From the NCBI RefSeq assembly GCF_001654495.1, contig NZ_CP015849.1:4687501-4751500 (forward strand): DNA of 64,000 bases, in the 5' to 3' direction. The position numbers were made by a program, and so were the translations under genes. The notes under the pieces are model-generated. The model was not told the DNA's origin and ran no database searches. It was given only the letters and a program-made list of their open reading frames with translations. Shown here piece by piece: positions 17,615-24,264 of this stretch; the first letter of the stretch is position 1, and each line of letters starts with the position of its first letter. This DNA comes from Streptomyces sp. SAT1 (GTDB lineage Bacteria; Actinomycetota; Actinomycetes; Streptomycetales; Streptomycetaceae).

Positions 17615-18835
17615 ATGCCGGCAACCACCACCACCCCGGCCGCCAGCCGCCCCGCGGCCCCCGGATCCCCGCTGCCGGGGTGGCCGGCCGTGATCGCGGT
17701 GACGCTCGGCCTCTTCGCCGTCGTCACCACCGAGATCCTGCCCATCGGCCTGCTGACCTCGATCGGAGCCGGCTTCACCGTCTCGGACGGCACGGCCGGG
17801 CTGACGATGACCATGCCCGGCTTCCTGGCCGCGCTCGCCGCCCCGCTGGTCACCGCGGCCACGGCACGCCTCGACCGGCGGCTGATGCTCTGCGCCTTCA
17901 CGCTCCTGCTGGCCCTGGCGAACTTCCTCGCCGCCGCGGCACCCGACTACTGGCTCGTGCTGGTCTCCCGGATCATGGTCGGAATCACGATCGGCGGCTT
18001 CTGGTCGATCGGGGCGGGACTGGCGGAACGGCTCGTGCCGCCCGCCTCGGCGGGCAGGGCCACCGCCGTGCTCTTCTCCGCCGTCCCCCTGGGATCCGTC
18101 CTCGGCGTACCCGCGGGCACCCTCGCCGGAGACCTCTTCGGATGGCGAACGGCCTTCACGGCCCTGGGAGTCCTGTCCGGCGGCATCCTGCTGATGCTGC
18201 TCCTGCTCCTGCCGCCGCTCCCCCCGGCCGGGGCCACCCGGCTGCGCGTCCTCGGCGGCCTGTTCCGCGCCCCCGGCACCCGCCGCGCACTCCTGCTGAC
18301 CTTCCTCGTCGTACTCGCCCACTTCGGTGCCTACACCTACGTGACCCCGTTCCTGCACCAGGTCACCCACGCCGCCGACGGCACGGTCACCGCGTTCCTG
18401 CTGCTCTACGGGGCCGCCGGCATCCTCGGCAACTTCCTCGGCGGCGCATGGGCACCCCGGCACCCCCGTGCCGTCCTCGGGGCCGCCGCCGCCCTGATCG
18501 CCGCGTCGACCCTCCTGCTGCCACCCCTGGGCCACGGCGAAACGGGCGCCGTGCTCCTCCTCCTGACCTGGGGCATCGCCTACGGAGCCGTCCCCGTCGC
18601 CTCCCGGACCTGCTTCGCCGAGAGCGCCCCGGACACCCCGGAGGCGGCATCGGTCCTCTTCACCGCCTCCTTCCAGGCGACGCTCTCCCTGGGCGCCCTG
18701 ACCGGCGGAGCCACCCTCGACCGCACCTCCGCCTCCACGGTCATGCTGCTGGGCGGCTGCACCGCGGCGCTGGCGGCCATGGCGTCTCTGGCGGCGGGGA
18801 CAGCGGGAGCGACCCGCACCCGGCGGCGCGGCTGA
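17615..18835 (+). CDS. MFS exporter (DHA1/AraJ type)
   Basis: The 406-aa protein has twelve predicted hydrophobic helices and the drug:H+ antiporter pattern. The N-terminal TTEILPIGLLTSIGAGF and the helix-4/5 region RIMVGITIGGFWSIGAGLAE match the AraJ/YdhP group of sugar or drug exporters. LGSVLGVPAGTLAG supplies the proline/glycine-rich antiporter motif. The ATG at 17615 follows a region with no strong ribosome-binding site. It stands alone, with no adjacent regulator and no visible terminator before the convergent Imm49 gene. Substrate is unknown. Confidence 0.87.
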   Translation: MPATTTTPAASRPAAPGSPLPGWPAVIAVTLGLFAVVTTEILPIGLLTSIGAGFTVSDGTAGLTMTMPGFLAALAAPLVTAATARLDRRLMLCAFTLLLALANFLAAAAPDYWLVLVSRIMVGITIGGFWSIGAGLAERLVPPASAGRATAVLFSAVPLGSVLGVPAGTLAGDLFGWRTAFTALGVLSGGILLMLLLLLPPLPPAGATRLRVLGGLFRAPGTRRALLLTFLVVLAHFGAYTYVTPFLHQVTHAADGTVTAFLLLYGAAGILGNFLGGAWAPRHPRAVLGAAAALIAASTLLLPPLGHGETGAVLLLLTWGIAYGAVPVASRTCFAESAPDTPEAASVLFTASFQATLSLGALTGGATLDRTSASTVMLLGGCTAALAAMASLAAGTAGATRTRRRG

Positions 18836-18859
18836 ATCCGAATCACCGACACAGACGGC

Positions 18860-19738
18860 TCAGGTGTCGTACTCCCCGACCCAGGACCGGTCCAGCAGGG
18901 CCCGGGGGAGGTAATCGGACTCGACCTCCACGGTGAGGCCCTGGTCGTGGGCGAGGCAGGCCATGGCCAGGGGGCCGAGGGCGACGAGGCCGTCGGCGCT
19001 GGTGGCGCGGCCCTCGTCGGCGGTCCAGTAGGCCCTGTGCCGGCGCAGCGCGTCGGTGAGCGCCGTGCCGAACGCGGCGCTGTCGTGGCGGACGACGCGG
19101 TAGAGCAGCATCATCGGCGGATAGAGGAGCTGCGACACCAGGTCCGCGTCCGCGTCCGTGTGCCGCCGTACCTCCGGGGCGGTCTCGTCGACCGCGGCGA
19201 CGAGCCGGTCGCCCAGGTCCCGGCGGCCGAGCCAGAAGCTCTGCAACGCGCCCACCCACGCGTAGACGTACTCGTCGAAGACCGCGCCGGACCCGCGCAG
19301 CAGGGAGACGGGCACCTCGGCCAGGCGGCGGAGGCGGTCGTTGGCGCGGCAGACCATCGCCAGGTAGAACGCGGTGACCCAGGTCCCCGCGTTCAGATGG
19401 GCCTCGGGACCCGTGGCGGGGACGACCCGTTCCCGGTCCTTGATCCGGCAGGTGACGCTGCCGCCCGCGGGCGCGGTCGCCGCGGCGAAGAGCGCGGACC
19501 CGGTCTGCATGGCGGTGACCCACGCCTCCCAGGTCGCGAACTCCGCGGCCCGCGGATCGAGCGCACAGCGCTGCTGCGCCAAGGCGAGTGTGGTGCTCAG
19601 TGCCTGCGGACGCAGCACGGGCGAGCCGGCGAACTCGTCGACGATCCAGTCCGCGGTCTCACCGAGCGCTTCGAGGGTGTCCGGCACATCGCCGGTCGGG
19701 TACTCGTGCCGGTCGACGTGGGCGGCGCGCGTGCGCAT
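18860..19738 (-). CDS. Imm49-family immunity protein (copy 1)
   Basis: The 292-aa protein has the hallmarks of the Imm49 family. These include EFATWEAWVTAMQTGSALFA, AGTWVTAFYLAMVCR and FDEYVYAWVGALQSFW in the middle. The C-terminus has LVALGPLAMACLAHDQ and ESDYLPRALLDRSWVGEYDT. Imm49 proteins are predicted cytosolic antidotes in polymorphic toxin systems. It is last in an apparent operon, XRE-DUF397-Imm49-Imm49, lying 45 bases after copy 2. No toxin gene adjoins it. It may protect against toxins delivered by kin or encoded elsewhere. Confidence 0.85.
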   Translation of the reverse strand: MRTRAAHVDRHEYPTGDVPDTLEALGETADWIVDEFAGSPVLRPQALSTTLALAQQRCALDPRAAEFATWEAWVTAMQTGSALFAAATAPAGGSVTCRIKDRERVVPATGPEAHLNAGTWVTAFYLAMVCRANDRLRRLAEVPVSLLRGSGAVFDEYVYAWVGALQSFWLGRRDLGDRLVAAVDETAPEVRRHTDADADLVSQLLYPPMMLLYRVVRHDSAAFGTALTDALRRHRAYWTADEGRATSADGLVALGPLAMACLAHDQGLTVEVESDYLPRALLDRSWVGEYDT

Positions 19739-19782
19739 CTCGGTTCTCGGCCTCTCGCGGCTCAGGTGTCGTACTCGCCGAC

Positions 19783-20637
19783 TCAGGACCGCCTCAGCAG
19801 GGCCCGGGGCAGGTACTCGGACTCGACCTCGACGGGCATGTCGGCGTCGTGGGCCATGCAGGCGACGGCGAGCGGGGCGAGGGCCACGAGCCCTTCGCCG
19901 CTCAGGGAACGGGCCTCGTTGGCCGTCCAGTACTCCTTGTGCCGGGTCAGGGCGTCGGCCAGCGCCGTGTTGAACTGCCCGGGTTCGCGGCGCAGATAGC
20001 GCTGGAACAGGTCGAGCGGCGGGTGGAGGATCTTCAGCATCAGCTCGGGACCGGCGATCGGGGCCCGTCGCGGGTCCGTCCCGTCGATCGAGGTGACGAG
20101 GGTGTCCCAGACGGCCGGGCGACCGAACCAGAGGTGCTGGAGGGTCTCCACCCAGGCATAGACGTACTCGTCGAACTCCGCGCCCGACGCGCGCAGGAAG
20201 GAGACCGGTACCCGGGCAAGCCGGTCGACCCGGCCGTTCTCCCGGCAGATCACCGCGAGGTAGAAGGCGGTCAGCCAGTTCCCGGCGTGCAGCTGGTCCT
20301 GCGGCCCGGTCGCGGGGAGCTGCTTGACCTCGCCCCTGCTGCCGATCCGGCACGGCACGGGCCCCTCCGCCGCCGTACCGGAGGCGAACAGCGCGCTGCC
20401 GACCTGCGTCGCGGTGACCCACGCCTCCCAGCTCGGGAACTCGGCGGCCCGCGGATCGGTCAGGCACCGCCACTTCGCGAGGGTGAGGGTGCTCGGCAGG
20501 GCGTCGTAGCGGTCGTCCTCGGAGGTCTCGATGCCGTCGAGGATGTCCGCGGTGTTCTTGATGATCGGTGCGATGAGTTCCGCCGCGTTGTCGGTACGGA
20601 ACTCATGGCGGTCGACACGGACGGCTCCGGACGTCAT
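19783..20637 (-). CDS. Imm49-family immunity protein (copy 2), C-terminus cut by a nonsense codon
   Basis: The 284-aa product aligns along its length with copy 1: WEAWVTATQVGSALFA, FDEYVYAWVETLQHLWFG, ESEYLPRALLRRS. It stops at TGA (19783-19785) exactly where the other three copies have a Trp codon. Reading through would add VGEYDT and end at 19762, matching copy 1. The last seven residues are thus lost. Its ATG (20637) overlaps the DUF397 stop by 4 bases (ATGA) and has GGAGG 8 bases upstream. Translation is therefore coupled to the regulator pair. Whether the shortened protein still works is unclear. Confidence 0.85.
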   Translation of the reverse strand: MTSGAVRVDRHEFRTDNAAELIAPIIKNTADILDGIETSEDDRYDALPSTLTLAKWRCLTDPRAAEFPSWEAWVTATQVGSALFASGTAAEGPVPCRIGSRGEVKQLPATGPQDQLHAGNWLTAFYLAVICRENGRVDRLARVPVSFLRASGAEFDEYVYAWVETLQHLWFGRPAVWDTLVTSIDGTDPRRAPIAGPELMLKILHPPLDLFQRYLRREPGQFNTALADALTRHKEYWTANEARSLSGEGLVALAPLAVACMAHDADMPVEVESEYLPRALLRRS

Positions 20638-20852
20638 CCCCAAACCTCCGCCTCCCCCGGCCGCCCGCTCGCCGCCCTGAGGCCACCGACGAACGCGGCG
20701 AACGCGGTGGAGGGGAAGCTGAGGACGGCTCCGCCGGGGGTTTTGGAGTCGCGGACGGCTGTGCGGGCGGGGCGGGGGGAGATCTCCACGCAGGCGTTGC
20801 CGTCGCCGCTACCGGAGTGGGTGGACTTGCGCCAGTTCTCGACAGGTCCCAT
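20634..20852 (-). CDS. DUF397 (BldB-like small acidic) protein
   Basis: The 72-aa protein has the DUF397 pattern W-R-K-S-T-H-S then NACVEIS, AVRDSKTPGGAVLSFPS and a C-terminal aromatic-rich helix. DUF397 proteins pair with WhiJ-like XRE regulators in Streptomyces and are thought to modulate them. GAGG lies about 8 bases upstream of the ATG. It starts 10 bases after the XRE stop and its own stop overlaps the next Imm49 start. The C-terminal extension GRPGEAEVWG is longer than usual for the family. Confidence 0.88.
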   Translation of the reverse strand: MGPVENWRKSTHSGSGDGNACVEISPRPARTAVRDSKTPGGAVLSFPSTAFAAFVGGLRAASGRPGEAEVWG

Positions 20853-20862
20853 CAGAATCGCC

Positions 20863-21714
20863 TCACAGCTCCTTAGCCAGCCTGTGGATGAGGTCACGCG
20901 ACCGCTCCGGGCCGAGTGAGACGGTCTCCACCCTACGGAAAAGCGCTCGGAAGACGGCAAGTTGGGCCTCGGAGTCGATGAAGAGCGCGCCGTGCGGACC
21001 ATCCCGTACGACAGTGTCCAAGCGTGGCACCACACCGCCCGCGTACACCATGGCGGCGGTGACGTCGGCGAAGTCGTCCAGTTCGAAAGGAATCACCCGC
21101 ACACTGACGTGGTCCGCCTCCGAGAGCTCAAGGATGCGGGCGAGTTGGACGCGCGAGGCTGCCCGGCCGCCGACCTTGATGCGCAACGCCGCCTCATGGA
21201 CCAGTACGTCATACGGGACGGGCGATGGTTCCTCGATGATGACGCGGCGCCGCATTCGGTGTTCCACACGCAACTCCACCTCCTCGCCAGGCGGTTGTGG
21301 GACCCGGCAGGCGAAGAGCGCCCGCGCGTAGTCCTCCGTCTGGAGAAGCCCCGGTACGTGCAGGAAGTCCACGTCCCACCGGAAGGTGGCGTGGTGCTCC
21401 AGCTCGGACAGGTCCAGGAACGAGGTGGGCAGACGCCCGCGGTACTCCTCCCACCAGCCGCGCGTCCGGTCGGTCGCGAAGGCGGCCAACGCGTCGACGA
21501 GTGCCTGGTCCGTGCACGCGTAGTGGGCGGCGAGGCGCCGCAAGCGCTCCTCGCTCACGCCGGTGGTGCCCGCCTCGATCTGGCTGATCTGTACGGAGTT
21601 GACGCCTAGCAGCTCCGCGGCCTGGCGCGAGCTGAGGCCGGCCGCGTCCCGGAGTCGGCGCAACTCCGTCGCCAGACGTAGTTGGCGCGCCGCCGGTTCA
21701 CGCCTGGTTCCCAT
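20863..21714 (-). CDS. WhiJ-like XRE regulator (DUF5753)
   Basis: The 283-aa protein has an XRE helix-turn-helix at residues about 13-68 (LRRLRDAAGLSSRQAAELLG, SQIEAG). The DUF5753 domain follows, with FLHVPGLLQTEDYARALF near its start and FIDSEAQLAVFRALFRRV near the end. Such regulators, together with DUF397 and AbaA-like ATP-binding proteins, form the whiJ-type sets that multiply in Streptomyces and affect development. It heads the operon leading to two Imm49 genes and is divergent from an ATP-binding gene. The shared 100-base gap is the likely operator region. Confidence 0.9.
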   Translation of the reverse strand: MGTRREPAARQLRLATELRRLRDAAGLSSRQAAELLGVNSVQISQIEAGTTGVSEERLRRLAAHYACTDQALVDALAAFATDRTRGWWEEYRGRLPTSFLDLSELEHHATFRWDVDFLHVPGLLQTEDYARALFACRVPQPPGEEVELRVEHRMRRRVIIEEPSPVPYDVLVHEAALRIKVGGRAASRVQLARILELSEADHVSVRVIPFELDDFADVTAAMVYAGGVVPRLDTVVRDGPHGALFIDSEAQLAVFRALFRRVETVSLGPERSRDLIHRLAKEL

Positions 21715-21815
21715 CGACCTGCTCCTCGCCCAACCTGCCGGGAATCGCGACTCCTTCGGGTGTCAGGTTACGCGATCGGCTTGCCTCAGGTTAAAACTAA
21801 TCTCTACCGTCGGTG

Positions 21816-22376
21816 ATGCGACGCACACGCTGCGGAACCCCGGGGTACCGGAAGCGCACCGCTCCGTCCTGCCGCGACGGCTGCGACAGGCCACCGCCCG
21901 CCGACCGCACAGAACCCCATCCCCTCACGGAGTCGCCCCATGCCCGAGAAACCGGAACCGACATCACGGCAGCCACCACTCCCTGGGAGTACTGCCTCTA
22001 CATCCCCAACGACCCGCGCGCGGTCACAGTCAGCCGCCGCACCCTGCGCCTGGCCCTCACCCTGCACGGCCTGATCCGGCTCGTGGACACCGCCGAACTC
22101 CTCGCCGCAGAGCTGGTCTCGAACGCCGTACGGCACACGAAGGGCCCGGCGGCGCTGCGCCTGCGCTGGGCGGTGGGCGTACTGCGGATCAGCGCGTGGG
22201 ACACCGACCCCGCGCCCCCGGAGCCTCCCCTGCCACCGGACCGGGTGACAGACCTGGAGGGCGGTCGCGGCCTCGCCCTGGTCAAGGCGTGCGCCGACCT
22301 GTGGGGCTGGCAGCCTCTGGCTAGGGAGGGCAACCGGGGGAAGGTCGTCTGGTGCGAACTCTCCACCGCGGCTTAA
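21816..22376 (+). CDS. AbaA/RsbW-like ATP-binding protein (start uncertain)
   Basis: Family homology begins at TPWEYCLYIPNDPRAV (about 21970) and runs through LLAAELVSNAVRHTKG (N box) and LEGGRGLALVKACADLWGW to GKVVWCEL. It completes the WhiJ-type trio with the divergent XRE and DUF397 genes. In this frame the only starts are GTG 21813 and ATG 21816. They add about 50 residues of Arg/Pro/Cys-rich sequence unlike a real N-terminus. An ATG at 21939 with a good GGAG is one frame off, suggesting a single-base frameshift between 21939 and 21970. The gene may thus be weakly expressed or inactive. Confidence 0.7.
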   Translation: MRRTRCGTPGYRKRTAPSCRDGCDRPPPADRTEPHPLTESPHARETGTDITAATTPWEYCLYIPNDPRAVTVSRRTLRLALTLHGLIRLVDTAELLAAELVSNAVRHTKGPAALRLRWAVGVLRISAWDTDPAPPEPPLPPDRVTDLEGGRGLALVKACADLWGWQPLAREGNRGKVVWCELSTAA

Positions 22377-22472
22377 GGCTCTGAAACGTCCGTCCGTGAC
22401 TTGCGGCAGGGGCGTGGGGTACCGGCGCTTCTGCAACGCCACTAAAGTCGCTCGAAGGGAGAGGAGCGCTAA

Positions 22473-22706
22473 ATGACCGATCCACGTGCTGCGGCTGGGC
22501 GAATGCTGAGTTACGGCGAAGACGCGCGAGAACGGCGCGTAACGGGCCACACCGTCCACTCCGTTGTCACCTATGGAAATGAGGTGGCAGACGCGATCCA
22601 GATAGTTGAACGGGAAGGCTGGCGGCTCGATCACGTAAACGCCTACGGCCAAGGCCTTGGGATGAACTCATACGCGTTGCTGGTCTTCCGTAAGAACAAT
22701 GCCTGA
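22473..22706 (+). CDS. Small conserved-type protein of unknown function
   Basis: The 77-aa product is preceded by GGGAGAGGAG about 10 bases from the ATG. The C-terminal half (VTYGNEVADAIQIVEREGWR, DHVNAYGQGLG, YALLVFRK) has the alternating pattern of small alpha/beta folds such as the DUF4177 type, but I cannot name it. Codon use is less extreme than in neighbouring core genes. It lies between the regulator trio and the IS-derived element. I have no functional inference. Confidence 0.6.
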   Translation: MTDPRAAAGRMLSYGEDARERRVTGHTVHSVVTYGNEVADAIQIVEREGWRLDHVNAYGQGLGMNSYALLVFRKNNA

Positions 22707-22865
22707 GCGGCTCTGTCGTAGTTGGCCAGCCAAGCGCGTGCATCGCAGGCGAGCCCCGCCGGGCACACCGACAACTCCGGCTGTCCAGCAGGAGTAACTG
22801 ATCGTTTCAGAATGAGTTGAGCTGCGGGTCTTGTGTCCGACGATCTTGGTCGGCAGGGTGTCCGG

Positions 22866-23055
22866 GTGCGTGCTGATCTTGTTCCTGACCAGCTGTGAGA
22901 GCGGGTGGCCCCGCTGCTGCCGCCCGCCCCCGAACGGCGCCATCGCCACCCGGGACGGCTGCGCTTTCCCGACCGAGTGGCGCTCGCCGGCGTCATGTAT
23001 GTGCTGCGGACCGGTGTCGCGTGGCGCGATGTCCCCACAGAGACCGTTGGCTGTT
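22866..23055 (+). pseudogene. IS5-family transposase, N-terminal remnant
   Basis: The frame encodes VRADLVPDQL, an in-frame TGA (22896), then ERVAPLLPPAPERR and LAGVMYVLRTGVAWRDVPTE. This matches the N-terminal domain of IS5-type transposases, where a Trp codon normally replaces that TGA. Homology ends at WRDVPTET near 23045, and the catalytic DDE domain is absent. Both the nonsense codon and the truncation make it inactive. Confidence 0.8.
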
Positions 23056-23164
23056 CCGGGGTTTGCTCGAACTGCCTGCAGCCTGATCTGCATCCGACGT
23101 CTATCCAGCAGTCCCAGAACGCTCGGCCAGGAATCCGAGCGCAGCCCCAGGGCGCTGTGCTGAA

Positions 23165-23608
23165 TCAGCCCGGAGCATCGGAACTCGACTTCCGACGCGT
23201 CAACTCGACCAGCTTCGTACGGAGGTCAGTCGCCGACTCTCCAAGCACGATGGCGCTGATCACCAGCTCAAGCATGACGCAGTCGTAGGCATCGTCCGTT
23301 CCTCGGTAGCGTTCGGCGTCCCGTTCAACTACGGCACTGCTGATCCGCCATCCACCGCCATCGACAGGCGCGAAGGTCGCCGCGAAGGTTCCGATACCCG
23401 TCCAGCTTCGGTGCAGGAAGACGACCTTGCCTTCCGTGAAGACGTCCCACTTCTCGTCCATGTCCCGCGACGCATAGCCGAGCTGGATACGCTTCCAGTC
23501 GTCATCTGACCAGATCCGCTGAGGCAGCTCCGGCATCGGCTGAGGAGCCGCTATGGGCTGGATACGACCGGAGAACGTGGACCGGGTTGCGCGTTTGTCA
23601 GCAGGCAT
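23165..23608 (-). CDS. Unrecognised small protein, possible immunity protein
   Basis: The 147-aa soluble protein has a distinctive central block: WSDDDWKRIQLGYASRDMDE, then KWDVF, HRSWTGIGTFAATFAP and GGWRISSAVVERD. I recall similar DMDxKW...HRSWTG proteins scattered across bacteria but cannot assign a domain name. It lies on the same strand as the toxin and its first downstream gene, about 100 bases further on, which suggests an immunity role. It is enclosed by the inverted repeats at 22795 and 23670. No signal peptide or membrane segment is present. Confidence 0.6.
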   Translation of the reverse strand: MPADKRATRSTFSGRIQPIAAPQPMPELPQRIWSDDDWKRIQLGYASRDMDEKWDVFTEGKVVFLHRSWTGIGTFAATFAPVDGGGWRISSAVVERDAERYRGTDDAYDCVMLELVISAIVLGESATDLRTKLVELTRRKSSSDAPG

Positions 23609-23712
23609 GGAGTGATCCTACGGACGAAGCCGGGCGTCCCAGCATCCCGTCTCTCACGGACCCCACCGCGAAACGATCAGTTAGACGCGGGTTCCGTACT
23701 CGGCTCGGTCTC

Positions 23713-24231
23713 TCAGTCGGAGTCCTTGGTCTCTCCCATGAGCTCCTCCAAAGACATCTCGGAGACTGCCAGTTCGTCCACCGTCGGCGTCAGACGCAGC
23801 ACCGCTTCGGCGTTCGCGATCATCCGCACGATTTCGATGGGAAGGTGGTGGAACTCCTCCATCACCACGTCGTACGGCTCGACCCGGTAGTTCCTGCCGT
23901 CCAGACCTTTCGCCTCCACCATGTACCGGTAGCCCATGGGTGAGTTCGGGTCCTCGGTCTTCACCCAGCGCGCGGGGTACCGGCGGACGAGCAGGTCACC
24001 CAGGAACGACGTCAGGTCCGTGTGCAGCCCGATCCAGTCGGACTGCTCGAATTCGTTCAGCGGAAGTCGCTCGACGTAGCTCTGGAGGCCGGGCACGGTC
24101 AGCAAGGGATCCTCTGCGTAGCGGTCCGGGCTCACTCCGAGGCTGGACGCGAGCCCCGAAGCATTGCGGTGGGCGCCTTCGGCCCAGGCTTCCACTTCGG
24201 AAGCCGACCCATCCGGCGTCTGGTTCTGCAT
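23713..24231 (-). CDS. Probable immunity protein for the adjacent T7SS-type toxin
   Basis: The 172-aa acidic soluble protein starts 33 bases downstream of the toxin stop on the same strand, the standard place for a cognate immunity gene. Visible blocks are NEFEQSDWIGLHTDLTSFLG, LLVRRYPARWVK and YDVVMEEFHHLPIEIVRMI. It is rich in Asp/Glu, as many inhibitors of nucleases are. I recognise no family. The ATG at 24231 is chosen; an in-frame TTG at 24240 is possible. Base composition is less G+C-rich than the toxin N-terminal region and matches the toxin tip. Confidence 0.6.
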   Translation of the reverse strand: MQNQTPDGSASEVEAWAEGAHRNASGLASSLGVSPDRYAEDPLLTVPGLQSYVERLPLNEFEQSDWIGLHTDLTSFLGDLLVRRYPARWVKTEDPNSPMGYRYMVEAKGLDGRNYRVEPYDVVMEEFHHLPIEIVRMIANAEAVLRLTPTVDELAVSEMSLEELMGETKDSD

Positions 24232-24264
24232 CGTCCTCAACCCTTCGATCGGCCAGCGAGCAGT

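Larger units (their letters stand above)
22795..23683. mobile_element. IS-derived 889-bp element with 14-bp terminal inverted repeats
   Basis: TAACTGATCGTTTC at 22795-22808 is the exact reverse complement of GAAACGATCAGTTA at 23670-23683. If the repeats are counted as 12 bases, both ends are bordered by TA, as expected for a 2-bp target duplication. Inside are a transposase N-terminal remnant near the left end and, in the opposite orientation, the intact small gene at 23165-23608. The rest of the transposase is gone. It looks like an internally deleted IS5-type element that now encloses an unrelated gene and could only move if a transposase acted in trans. Confidence 0.65.
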
